The position numbers were made by a program, and so were the translations under genes. A stretch of 64,000 bases of DNA from an uncultured Metabacillus sp. GTDB lineage: Bacteria; Bacillota; Bacilli; Bacillales; Bacillaceae. The stretch lies in NCBI RefSeq assembly GCF_947503125.1, contig NZ_CANNCR010000005.1:124001-188000 (forward strand). The letters are read 5' to 3'. Below are positions 48,014 through 56,318 of the stretch, one piece after another. Below the pieces are notes generated by a model. It saw only the letters and a list, made by a program, of their open reading frames with translations. It ran no database searches and was not told the DNA's origin. Position 1 is the first letter of the stretch; each line of letters starts with the position of its first letter.

Positions 48014-49288
48014 TTGAAGCAGCCACTTGCATATAGAATGCGCCCAAAAAGATTAGAGGACATTATTGGACAAACACATTTAGTCGCTGAAGGAAAAATT
48101 ATTTATCGCATGGTAAAAGCGAAGCATTTGTCCTCAATGATCCTTTATGGTCCTCCTGGAATTGGAAAAACCTCGATTGCTACGGCAATTGCAGGCAGCA
48201 CAGGGACAGCCTTTCGTAAACTTAACGCTGTTGTTAATAATAAAAAGGATATGGAGATTGTCGCTGAAGAAGCAAAAATGTCAGGAAAAGTAATTTTAAT
48301 TTTAGATGAAGTCCATCGTTTAGATAAAGCAAAGCAAGATTTTTTGCTGCCATACCTTGAAAATGGGAAGATTATTTTGATTGGAGCGACAACAAGTAAT
48401 CCATACCATGCAATTAATCCAGCAATTCGCAGCCGCTGTCAGATTTTTGAACTGCACTCTCTTGATGAAAAAGAGATTAAACAAGCTCTTATTCGCGCAA
48501 TTCACGATAAAGAAAACGGATTAGGCAAGCAAAAAATCGACGTAAAGGAAAACGCCTTACACCATTTAGCCGGAAGCTGTGGAGGAGATGTTCGCTCTGC
48601 ACTTAACGCACTTGAATTAGCCGTACTATCTACCGAACCAAATTCAGAGGGAATCATTGAAATCACAGTTAAGATCGCTGAAGAATGCCTGCAAAAGAAA
48701 AGCTTTGTCCATGATAAGGATGGGGATGCTCATTATGACGTTCTCTCAGCCTTTCAGAAATCCATTAGAGGCTCTGATGTAAATGCAGCCTTACATTATT
48801 TAGGGAGACTCATTGAAGCAGGTGATCTTGTTAGTATTAATAGGAGACTGCTTGTGATCGCCTATGAAGATATTGGACTTGCTAATCCACAGGCAGGAAG
48901 TCGAACCTTGTCAGCCATTGAGGCTTCTGAGCGTTTAGGATTTCCTGAAGCAAGGATTCCTCTTGCAAATGCTGTCATTGAATTATGCTTATCCCCAAAA
49001 TCAAATAGTGCTTATCAAGCATTGGACAGCGCTATTGCCGATATTAGAGCAGGGAATACCGGTGATGTTCCTCTTCACTTAAAGGATGCACACTATAAAG
49101 GTGCAAAGGCATTAGGAAGAGGTGTTGACTATTTATACCCTCACGATTATGAAAACGGCTGGGTAAAACAGCAATACCTGCCAGACAAGCTAAAAAACAA
49201 CGTTTATTATCATCCGAAAAAAACAGGAAAATTTGAATTAGCATTAAGCCAAATTTACGAAAAGCTCTTAAATCAACAAAGGAAGTAA
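48014..49288 (+). CDS. rarA: Replication-associated recombination protein RarA
   Basis: RarA (YrvN) is an AAA+ ATPase of the MgsA/WRNIP1 family acting at stalled replication forks with SSB. The TTG at 48014 has GGAGTG 6 bases upstream and gives MKQPLAYRMRPKRLEDIIG; a GTG three codons earlier overlaps that site. The 424-residue protein has Walker A GPPGIGKTS, Walker B ILDEVHR and sensor 1 IGATTSNP, then the helical tetramerization domain with DVLSAFQKSIRGSD. It is alone on the plus strand. Confidence 0.97.
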   Translation: MKQPLAYRMRPKRLEDIIGQTHLVAEGKIIYRMVKAKHLSSMILYGPPGIGKTSIATAIAGSTGTAFRKLNAVVNNKKDMEIVAEEAKMSGKVILILDEVHRLDKAKQDFLLPYLENGKIILIGATTSNPYHAINPAIRSRCQIFELHSLDEKEIKQALIRAIHDKENGLGKQKIDVKENALHHLAGSCGGDVRSALNALELAVLSTEPNSEGIIEITVKIAEECLQKKSFVHDKDGDAHYDVLSAFQKSIRGSDVNAALHYLGRLIEAGDLVSINRRLLVIAYEDIGLANPQAGSRTLSAIEASERLGFPEARIPLANAVIELCLSPKSNSAYQALDSAIADIRAGNTGDVPLHLKDAHYKGAKALGRGVDYLYPHDYENGWVKQQYLPDKLKNNVYYHPKKTGKFELALSQIYEKLLNQQRK

Positions 49289-49380
49289 TGGGCTATTATT
49301 GATTAAAATAACTAAGTTGCATAATATCATACTCTAGGTATGAACTAAGTACAAAAAGTAATACTTGCTTAAACGTTGAA

Positions 49381-49404
49381 AAAAGAGGCAGAATTGCCTC
49401 TTTT
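49381..49404. terminator. Bidirectional terminator between rarA and tcdA
   Basis: AAAAGAGGC and GCCTCTTTT pair around 6 bases, with T tracts in both orientations. Confidence 0.9.
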
Positions 49405-49414
49405 TTCAGTTTTC

Positions 49415-50185
49415 TCATTTATTTTCGTCTTTTACCCGAACGATTTTTATATCTTTTAATAATTCAGTTACTACATGTCCGCCCATGATTAAACCGGCAA
49501 CAGATGGCACAAAAGCATTTGATGACGGAGGCATTTTAGCTTTGCGGATTGGTGCAGCATCATTCCCTACCTCTTTGCGCACTTCCTCCCGAATAACGAT
49601 TGGACTTTCATCAGAGAAAACAACCTTAATCCCCTTATAGATTCCTTCCTTTCGTAGCCGAGTCCTGATTACCTTTGCAATTGGATCTGTATGTGTTTTT
49701 GAAATGTCTGCAACTTGAAATCTTGTTGGATCCATTTTATTTGCGGCACCCATACTTGAGATTATCGGAATTTTACGTTTTAAACATTCCTTCATCAAAT
49801 GAATTTTATACGAAATCGTATCCGAAGCATCAATAACATAATCAATCTTATGCTCAAAAAACTGCTCATACGTTTCTTCTGTATAAAACATCTTAAGAGA
49901 AATCACTTCACAATCAGGGTTAATATCTTTTATTCTTGCCTCCATTAAATCGACCTTCGGCTGGCCGACTGTCGAAAGAAGCGCATGAAGTTGCCTGTTT
50001 ACATTCGTAATATCAACGTCATCCTTATCCACAAGGATTAATTTCCCTACTCCGGATCTTGCGAGAGCCTCTGCTGAAAATGAACCAACGCCGCCAATTC
50101 CTAAAACAGCAACCGTACTATTCTTTAATATATCGAGTCCTTCTTTTCCTATCGCTAATTCATTACGTGAAAATTGATGTAGCAA
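49415..50185 (-). CDS. tcdA: tRNA threonylcarbamoyladenosine dehydratase TcdA
   Basis: TcdA (YrvM) uses ATP to cyclise t6A37 to ct6A in ANN-decoding tRNAs. The 256-residue E1-like protein has the nucleotide-binding GIGGVGSFSAEALARSG, the LVDKDDVDITNVNRQ loop with Arg, and DASDTISYKIHLMKECLKR. The C terminus (SVAGLIMGGHVVTELL) is typical of the family. The start is TTG behind GGAGTGAG. A conventional ThiF/MoeB role is less likely because the sulphur-carrier neighbours are missing. Confidence 0.93.
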   Translation of the reverse strand: MLHQFSRNELAIGKEGLDILKNSTVAVLGIGGVGSFSAEALARSGVGKLILVDKDDVDITNVNRQLHALLSTVGQPKVDLMEARIKDINPDCEVISLKMFYTEETYEQFFEHKIDYVIDASDTISYKIHLMKECLKRKIPIISSMGAANKMDPTRFQVADISKTHTDPIAKVIRTRLRKEGIYKGIKVVFSDESPIVIREEVRKEVGNDAAPIRKAKMPPSSNAFVPSVAGLIMGGHVVTELLKDIKIVRVKDENK

Positions 50186-50300
50186 CTAACTCACTCCATT
50201 TACAATCCAATTATCTTGTCCATCATAATGACAGTATTTTTACCTGAAAAAGAATATACCATACATTGTTGGAAATGCAAGAGAATATTATTAAATAAAG

Positions 50301-50377
50301 AGGGCCGGACCCCCCAAACTTAATAGACAGTACAATCCGCACTATTTATTAGTTTTCACTGAGGGGTCAGACCCTTA
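50301..50377. repeat. Dispersed inverted-repeat element, family B, copy 2 (behind 6S RNA)
   Basis: AGGGCCGGACCCCCC and GAGGGGTCAGACCCTTA are inverted, imperfect ends of a 77-base element. It starts about 13 bases behind the 6S RNA 3' end, and since no T tract is seen directly after the 6S RNA, this element might end its transcription. Confidence 0.82.
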
Positions 50378-50390
50378 CGTTTTTTATGTA

Positions 50391-50580
50391 GCAGTCCCAA
50401 TCGTGCCGTTGCCGTTTCCCTTGTTTTGATCCCGCCCTTAGCAGGTGGGTGCTTTATTCCAGAGGTTTGTAAGTCCTCAAGGATCCGAGTTAGAGGCGTT
50501 TACGCTGTCCAGAAACACAAGCTCCCGTAGAAAAAATGTTAGGTCAAAACTAGGTGTACAACGTACACATCAGGACTTTT
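50391..50580 (-). ncRNA. bsrA: 6S RNA (6S-1, BsrA type)
   Basis: 6S RNA binds sigma-A RNA polymerase and is itself used as a template for product RNAs on outgrowth. The minus-strand sequence from AAAAGTCCTGATGTG to CACGATTGGGACT pairs at its ends and contains GGAGCTTGTGTTTCTGG and CCTTGAGGACTTAC, which match B. subtilis 6S-1 RNA closely from memory. The location between aspS and tcdA is also the B. subtilis one. The promoter 20-40 bases upstream implies a 5' extension that is trimmed. The exact 3' end is approximate. Confidence 0.95.
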
Positions 50581-50597
50581 AACTGTTATTTTTAAAA

Positions 50598-50626
50598 ATA
50601 ATATCATATTGAGAATGCCTTTTCAA
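50598..50626 (-). promoter_or_regulatory. Sigma-A promoter of 6S RNA
   Basis: TTGAAA (50626-50621) and TATTAT (50603-50598) with 17-base spacing on the minus strand, directly upstream of the 6S RNA and in the gap behind aspS. Confidence 0.75.
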
Positions 50627-50652
50627 GTGCTTGACAAAGGCATTTCATGTTT

Positions 50653-52419
50653 TTAGTCAAGCACTTCCAGGTTTAATTCTTCAAGTTGTGCTTCACTTAC
50701 AGCACCAGGTGCATTTGTTAATAAATCACTTGCACTTGCCGTTTTAGGGAATGCAATTGTATCCCTTAAGTTTGAACGACCAGCTAATAGCATCACAAGT
50801 CGATCCAACCCTAGTGCAATGCCGCCATGTGGAGGTGTACCGTATTCAAATGCATCTAATAAGAAACCAAACTGCTCTTTTGCCTCTTCTTCTGAGAAGC
50901 CTAACAGCTTAAACATTTTTTCCTGAATGTCTTTTTCAAAGATACGAATTGATCCTCCGCCAAGTTCATAACCATTAAGAACGATGTCATAGGCTTGTGC
51001 TTTCATACTTCCCGGGTCTGTTTCAAATAAAGGAAGATCTTCCCTGGCCGGCATTGTGAATGGATGATGTGCCGCATAATAACGTTTAGTTGCCTCATCA
51101 TATTCAAGCAATGGCCAATCAACTACCCAGAGGAAATTGAATTTGCTTTCATCAATTAATTGCAAATCCTTACCAAGTTTCAGACGAAGGGCACCTAAAG
51201 AATCTGCTACTACAGATTTTTTATCAGCTACAAATACAAGAATATCACCGACAGAGGCTTCCATGGTTGCGACTAATGCTTTTTGTTCTTCCTCCGTAAA
51301 AAATTTAATAATCGGTCCTTTAAGGCCATCTGCTTCAATTTTCAGCCAAGCCAATCCTTTTGCTCCATATGGCGCAACGAATTCGGCTAAAGCATCCATA
51401 TCTTTTCTTGAGTATTTATCGGCAGCACCTTTTATATTAATTGATTTAACTTGTCCGCCATTTGCGATTACACTGCTAAATACTTTTAAGCCGCAGTCTT
51501 TTACAATTTCACCTACATCAACTAGCTCTAACCCAAAGCGTGTATCCGGCTTATCAGATCCAAAACGGCTCATTGCTTCATCATACGTCATTCTTTTCAT
51601 TGGTAGTTCAATGTCTATTCCTTTTGTTTCTTTCATAATTCTAGCAAGCATTTGTTCTGTCATTGACATAATATCATCTTGACTCATAAATGAAGCTTCA
51701 ATATCAATTTGCGTAAATTCAGGCTGACGATCTGCCCGTAAATCTTCATCACGGAAGCAGCGTGCAATTTGGTAGTATTTATCAAAGCCTGACACCATCA
51801 ATAACTGTTTGAAAATTTGCGGTGATTGCGGCAATGCATAAAATTCACCTGGGTGAACACGGCTCGGTACTAAATAATCACGTGCTCCTTCTGGAGTACT
51901 CTTTGTTAAAATTGGTGTTTCAATATCCAAGAAGCCATTTTCATCTAAGAAATTGCGCATTGATTTTGTAACATTATGACGCATCTGAATCGTATTTAAT
52001 AATCCAGGTCTTCTTAAATCCAAATAACGATATTTTAGACGGACATCCTCTGACACCTCATCTGATTTATCATCAATTAAAAATGGTGGGTTTTTTGCTT
52101 TATTTAAAATTGTAACCTTCTCAACAATTACTTCAATTTTTCCTGTAGGAATATTCGGATTAATTGTCTCTTCATCACGCTCAACAATTGTTCCGGTAAT
52201 ATCCAGCACATATTCACTTCGCACCTTCTCAGCAATCTCTAATGATTCAGCTGATATTTCAGGATTAAACACAATCTGAACAACACCTGTGCGATCGCGC
52301 AAATCGATAAAGATGACTCCCCCTAAATCACGTCTTTTTGCAACCCAACCCTTTAATACGACTTTTTCTCCAATAGCAGACTCCGGTACATCACCACAAT
52401 AATATGTACGTCCAAACAT
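50653..52419 (-). CDS. aspS: Aspartyl-tRNA synthetase
   Basis: AspS charges tRNA-Asp (and possibly tRNA-Asn if the cell uses the amidotransferase route). The start [17 protein letters not shown] at 52419 has AAAGGAGAGG upstream and gives 588 residues. The N-terminal anticodon-binding OB fold, class II motif 2 [18 protein letters not shown], the bacterial GAD insertion (about 290-410) and motif 3 [13 protein letters not shown] are present. It follows hisS by 23 bases and shares its T-box leader. Confidence 0.98.
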   Translation of the reverse strand: MFGRTYYCGDVPESAIGEKVVLKGWVAKRRDLGGVIFIDLRDRTGVVQIVFNPEISAESLEIAEKVRSEYVLDITGTIVERDEETINPNIPTGKIEVIVEKVTILNKAKNPPFLIDDKSDEVSEDVRLKYRYLDLRRPGLLNTIQMRHNVTKSMRNFLDENGFLDIETPILTKSTPEGARDYLVPSRVHPGEFYALPQSPQIFKQLLMVSGFDKYYQIARCFRDEDLRADRQPEFTQIDIEASFMSQDDIMSMTEQMLARIMKETKGIDIELPMKRMTYDEAMSRFGSDKPDTRFGLELVDVGEIVKDCGLKVFSSVIANGGQVKSINIKGAADKYSRKDMDALAEFVAPYGAKGLAWLKIEADGLKGPIIKFFTEEEQKALVATMEASVGDILVFVADKKSVVADSLGALRLKLGKDLQLIDESKFNFLWVVDWPLLEYDEATKRYYAAHHPFTMPAREDLPLFETDPGSMKAQAYDIVLNGYELGGGSIRIFEKDIQEKMFKLLGFSEEEAKEQFGFLLDAFEYGTPPHGGIALGLDRLVMLLAGRSNLRDTIAFPKTASASDLLTNAPGAVSEAQLEELNLEVLD

Positions 52420-52442
52420 GGAATCCTCTCCTTTCATTTCAA

Positions 52443-53708
52443 TCAAAATTGTTTTAAATATGTGATAAGCTCATCAATTGCAATCTCTTCCTGTGCACCT
52501 GTTTCCATATTTTTGACAGCTACAACATTTCGCTCAAGCTCGTCATCACCTAAAATGGCAACAAATTTAGCTTGATGACGATCTGCAGCCTTTAATTGAG
52601 CTTTCATTTTTTTATCTTCATAGTCTTTTTCAGCTTTTAAACCGGCTTTTCTCATGTCAAAAAGCAATGAAACTGCACGGTCCTTTGCTTGATCCCCCAT
52701 CGTTACGATATAACAATCAATATTACTTGAAATCGGCAATGCAACACCTTCTGCATCAAGCGCAGCTAATAGTCGCTCAATACTTAGGGCAAACCCAATT
52801 CCAGGTGTTTCAGGTCCGCCAATTTCCTGTGTCAGGCCATTATAGCGGCCTCCCCCGCAAAGAGTTGTAATGGCTCCAAAACCTTCCGCATTGCTCATAA
52901 TTTCAAAGGCAGTATGGTTATAATAGTCTAAACCTCTTACAAGACGCGGATCCACTTCAAAAGGAATTCCATTTGACGTCAAGTATTGTTGCACCTTATT
53001 AAAATATTGTTTTGACTCTTCGTTTAAAAACTCAAGAATGGATGGAGCAGTCTCCATTAATTCATGGTCACGATCCTTCTTGCAATCTAAAATCCGTAAC
53101 GGATTTTGTTCTAAACGCTTTTGACAATCTGAACAAAACTCTCCGATTCTTGGCTGAAAATGTGCAATTAATGCTTCGCGATGAGCTTTACGGCTCTCAC
53201 CATCACCTAAGCTATTTATGACAAGCTTGATGCTTTTTAAGCCAAGTGATTGATACAATGACATAGCAAGTGAGATCACTTCAGCATCAATGGCTGGATC
53301 ATGGCTCCCTAATGCCTCTATGCCAAATTGGACAAATTGACGAAAACGGCCTGTTTGCGGACGCTCATATCGGAACATTGGCCCAATATAATAGAGCTTT
53401 GTTGGTTGAGACGGGTTCGCATAAAGCTTTTTTTCCACGAATGCACGTACGGTCGATGCTGTGCCTTCAGGTCTTAATGTTATGCTCCTTCCCTTCCGAT
53501 CTTCAAAAGTATACATTTCCTTTTGAACAATATCCGTACTCTCACCAACGCCGCGTGCAAATAATTCTGTATGCTCAAAAATGGGGGTGCGGATTTCCTT
53601 GTACTGATATCTGCTGCATAGTTCACGCGCAGTATTTTCAATAAACTGCCACTTTTCTACTTCTCCAGGTAATATATCCTGAGTACCTCTAGGTATCTGA
53701 AATGACAT
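52443..53708 (-). CDS. hisS: Histidyl-tRNA synthetase
   Basis: HisS charges tRNA-His. The start [20 protein letters not shown] at 53708 has GAAGGAGGAG upstream and gives 421 residues; 33 upstream codons are open only because they cross the leader and a repeat remnant. The class II motifs [12 protein letters not shown] and [14 protein letters not shown], and the histidine-binding [14 protein letters not shown], are clear, as is the C-terminal anticodon-binding domain. It begins the hisS-aspS operon. Confidence 0.98.
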   Translation of the reverse strand: MSFQIPRGTQDILPGEVEKWQFIENTARELCSRYQYKEIRTPIFEHTELFARGVGESTDIVQKEMYTFEDRKGRSITLRPEGTASTVRAFVEKKLYANPSQPTKLYYIGPMFRYERPQTGRFRQFVQFGIEALGSHDPAIDAEVISLAMSLYQSLGLKSIKLVINSLGDGESRKAHREALIAHFQPRIGEFCSDCQKRLEQNPLRILDCKKDRDHELMETAPSILEFLNEESKQYFNKVQQYLTSNGIPFEVDPRLVRGLDYYNHTAFEIMSNAEGFGAITTLCGGGRYNGLTQEIGGPETPGIGFALSIERLLAALDAEGVALPISSNIDCYIVTMGDQAKDRAVSLLFDMRKAGLKAEKDYEDKKMKAQLKAADRHQAKFVAILGDDELERNVVAVKNMETGAQEEIAIDELITYLKQF

Positions 53709-53724
53709 TGTTCTCCTCCTTCTA

Positions 53725-53790
53725 AAAGCGGAAACGCCTTGGTCAGCTCCAGACAAATAAGACGCTTTAGCTTCAATCGTTCTTAAACCA
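53725..53790. repeat. Family A-like repeat remnant in the hisS leader
   Basis: AAGCGGAAACGCCTTGGTCAG and AATAAGACG-like sequence resemble the left half of family A copies, without a matching right half. It lies between the T-box terminator and the hisS ribosome-binding site. Confidence 0.5.
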
Positions 53791-53797
53791 AAACAAA

Positions 53798-54020
53798 AAA
53801 CTCCCATCCCTACAAATGTAGGGACGAGAGTTATACCCGTGGTTCCACCCTAGTTGAAATAGCGAAGACTATTCCCACTCAATCAGTTAACGCCTGCAAC
53901 GTTCTTCCCCTACTAGACAAGCTGTTTTTCAGAGAGAAACCTAAGGAGTGTTTTTCAATAAGGCATCATGTAGAAATGCTTTCAGCCTAGGGCATTTCCT
54001 CTCTTTTCATGTGTAATCTT
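53798..54020 (-). ncRNA. T-box leader of hisS-aspS
   Basis: On the minus strand stem I begins AGAGAGGAAATGCC and TAGGCTGAAAGCATTTCT near 54005. The conserved T-box TGGAACCACG is at 53847-53838. The terminator pairs CGTCCCTACA with TGTAGGGATG before a GGGAGTTTTTT tract. The specifier loop reads GAAAAACACTCC at about 53956-53945; CAC (His, 53950-53948) is the most sensible reading, though an overlapping AAC is possible. Confidence 0.9.
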
Positions 54021-54076
54021 ATTTACTGTTCTCCCTCAATGGTTCAAGGACTATGTATGATTTCAAATTATATCTT

Positions 54077-54106
54077 ATTCTACGAATGTTTAATACTCAA
54101 TGTCAA
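54077..54106 (-). promoter_or_regulatory. Sigma-A promoter of hisS-aspS
   Basis: TTGACA (54106-54101) and TAGAAT (54082-54077) with 18-base spacing on the minus strand, some 70 bases before stem I. The -35 box overlaps the yrzK stop codon. Confidence 0.7.
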
Positions 54107-54279
54107 GATCGATTTAAATGTTTTTTTAGATTTCTAACTTCCTGTAAGGAAATTCCGAATTCTGAGGCTAACTCAATTGAGGAATTGTTTTGTTCCTTTA
54201 CCATAAAATCATGAAAATCAACACCAAAAACATCACGCTGTGCATGGCTTACATTTCCTTTTTCACTATTTCTCACCAT
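54103..54279 (-). CDS. yrzK: YrzK-like small helix-turn-helix protein
   Basis: A 58-residue protein starting MVRNSEKGNVSHAQRD and ending SLQEVRNLKKHLNRS. The C-terminal part SSIELASEFGISLQEVRNL looks like a helix-turn-helix of the sigma region 4 type. The ATG has AGAAAGGATG upstream. B. subtilis has a gene of this type (yrzK) at the same place upstream of hisS. DNA binding is suggested by the fold only. Confidence 0.75.
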   Translation of the reverse strand: MVRNSEKGNVSHAQRDVFGVDFHDFMVKEQNNSSIELASEFGISLQEVRNLKKHLNRS

Positions 54280-54436
54280 TCTACATCCTTTCTAAAAAAA
54301 TCTCCGATAAGGGATTTTACCCTTAGAACGTATTATTATCTTTTCCTTTTTTACAGAATTTATTTCAACTTTAAAAAGGATTGCCGATATTAGTAGAGAA
54401 GTGATTAATAGCAGCTAGAAAAAGGAGGTTTCATTT

Positions 54437-55738
54437 TTGTTTCGCAAATACTGCACCATGTACATTTGTTTTACACTTCTATTTATTGCCTCATTTGCAA
54501 ACACCGTTACATTAACTGCTGCCAATGAACAAGTCACCATAAATGTCGATCACGTAAATGTTCGGAACGGAGCAGGGCTAACGTCATCCATTATTGCTAA
54601 GGTGAAAAAAGGACAAACATTTGATGTCGTGGAAAAAAAGAATGATTGGATAAAAATCGAATTATCAAGGAATGAAACAGGCTGGGTTGCTTCATGGCTG
54701 GTGAAGGAGAAAAGCAGCAGCAAGTCTTCAAATTCGTCTGTTTCAAATGGAAATGTTATATCAAAAGCAACAAGCTTACGAATCCGATCTGGCCCCGGTA
54801 CTTCGTTTAGCGTGATTGGGGTGTTTGATAAGGGAAAAACAGCTCAATACCTTGAGAAAAGTGGTCGTTGGATAAAAATTTCCTACTCTGGCAAGTCAGG
54901 ATGGGTTGCTGGATGGTATATCTCAAAAACAACAAATACATCGGCCGCAACAGTTAATCCATCTACTAATAATAAGCATGTTAAAATTATCTATAACGGC
55001 ACTAATATACGTTCTGGCGCATCCACTGGCCATTCCATTGTAAAGAGAGCAAATGCTGGGGAAACTTATACCCTTTTGGATACCGTTGGCAACTGGTATA
55101 AAATCAACCTTGAAAATGATAAAATCGGCTATATTGCTGGCTGGGTAGTTGAAACAAGCGGAATTAACTCCCCTGTTACAAAACCTGGCTCAGGAAAGTA
55201 TGTAAAAAATAAAACAATTGTAATCGACCCTGGACACGGCGGGCAAGACAGCGGAGCAGTTGGAACAAGGGGCACCTTAGAAAAAAACATGACATTAGTA
55301 ACAGCTAAATTAGTTTATAACAAGCTAAGATCCGCCGGGGCAAATGTATTTTTAACTCGTACGAATGATACATATATTAGTTTACAATCACGAGTCAGCA
55401 CTTCTCATTATCGCAATGCCGATGCATTTATAAGTCTTCATTATGATAGCACCTCTGACAGGAGTGCAAGTGGAACCACAACCTATTATTACAATTCATT
55501 AAAAGATTCTCCACTTGCAGCCCGTTTGAATAGTAGTATCGCACAACAATCAAATTTAAAGGATCGCGGACTTAAATTCGGAAATTTTCATGTCCTAAGA
55601 GAAAATAAAGCCGCTGCAGCATTAGTAGAGCTAGGCTTCTTAAGTAACCGTACTGAGGAATTAACGATCAATACATCAAATTATCAGGAACGCATATCAC
55701 AGGGGATTTTTAATGGTCTCGCTTTGTACTTCAAATAA
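54437..55738 (+). CDS. yrvJ: N-acetylmuramoyl-L-alanine amidase with three SH3b domains (YrvJ)
   Basis: An exported zinc amidase that cuts the MurNAc-L-Ala bond in peptidoglycan. The 433-residue protein has a signal peptide (about 1-30, hydrophobic core ICFTLLFIASFANTV, probably cut near AAN), three bacterial SH3 repeats (about 35-90, 107-165, 180-235, each with VNVRNGAG-type and GWVAGW motifs) and an Amidase_3 domain from about 258 with IDPGHGGQDSGA, ISLHYDS and ALVELGFLSN metal/catalytic residues. The TTG start has AAGGAGG 9 bases upstream. Confidence 0.94.
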   Translation: MFRKYCTMYICFTLLFIASFANTVTLTAANEQVTINVDHVNVRNGAGLTSSIIAKVKKGQTFDVVEKKNDWIKIELSRNETGWVASWLVKEKSSSKSSNSSVSNGNVISKATSLRIRSGPGTSFSVIGVFDKGKTAQYLEKSGRWIKISYSGKSGWVAGWYISKTTNTSAATVNPSTNNKHVKIIYNGTNIRSGASTGHSIVKRANAGETYTLLDTVGNWYKINLENDKIGYIAGWVVETSGINSPVTKPGSGKYVKNKTIVIDPGHGGQDSGAVGTRGTLEKNMTLVTAKLVYNKLRSAGANVFLTRTNDTYISLQSRVSTSHYRNADAFISLHYDSTSDRSASGTTTYYYNSLKDSPLAARLNSSIAQQSNLKDRGLKFGNFHVLRENKAAAALVELGFLSNRTEELTINTSNYQERISQGIFNGLALYFK

Positions 55739-55744
55739 TTCAAC

Positions 55745-55866
55745 AAAAAAAGGCTTGTCTTAAAACAAAAGAATCAGCCCTCTTCAACACTTAAACCGGA
55801 TTCTTATAACAAGAAAATTCCGTATTGTTTATTGGAGGGGCAGTCCCTTTAAGACAGCCCTTTTTT
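55745..55866. terminator. Large palindromic element between yrvJ and dtd
   Basis: AAAAAAAGGCTTGTCTTAAA at the left is the inverted counterpart of TTTAAGACAGCCCTTTTTT at the right, with family B-like cores (CAGCCCTC, GGGGCAGTCCC) inside. It can fold as one long hairpin with T tracts on both sides, a likely bidirectional terminator for the converging genes. Confidence 0.75.
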
Positions 55867-56305
55867 ATTTACTCTCCAAGATCAAAGTCACAGGTCCAAC
55901 ATTGGTAAATTGAACATCCATCATGGCACCGAATGTTCCTGTCTCCACTTGCAGCCCTTTTTCTCTTAATTTAGAATTGAACATTTCATACATGTAATTT
56001 GCAAAATCTGGTTTTGCCGCATTCATATAATTTGGACGTCTTCCCTTTCGGCAATCACCATACAAGGTAAATTGAGATACAGATAAGACCTGTCCATTTA
56101 GATCCAATAAAGAATGATTCATCTTTCCATCAGCATCTTCAAAAATTCTTAAATTCGCGACTTTCTCTGCAAGGTACTCAGCATCTTTTTCGGTATCATC
56201 ATGTGTTATACCAACTAACACCATTACACCTTCATCAATTTGGCCAACTACGTTATCTTCCACTGTTACTTTTGCATCTTTTGCTCGTTGAATAACTACT
56301 TTCAC
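55865..56305 (-). CDS. dtd: D-aminoacyl-tRNA deacylase
   Basis: Dtd hydrolyses D-amino acids (and Gly on tRNA-Ala) from mischarged tRNA. The 146-residue protein has the family sequences [19 protein letters not shown] (with the catalytic SQF/T region) and [20 protein letters not shown] with the cis Gly-Pro motif replaced by the usual VGP ending. It follows relA by 13 bases, as in many Firmicutes. Confidence 0.97.
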   Translation of the reverse strand: MKVVIQRAKDAKVTVEDNVVGQIDEGVMVLVGITHDDTEKDAEYLAEKVANLRIFEDADGKMNHSLLDLNGQVLSVSQFTLYGDCRKGRRPNYMNAAKPDFANYMYEMFNSKLREKGLQVETGTFGAMMDVQFTNVGPVTLILESK

Positions 56306-56318
56306 AATTAAACCTGCC

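Noticed and set aside
51137-51682. A 181-codon plus-strand frame
   Set aside because: It is entirely antisense to aspS and is explained by codon bias of that gene.
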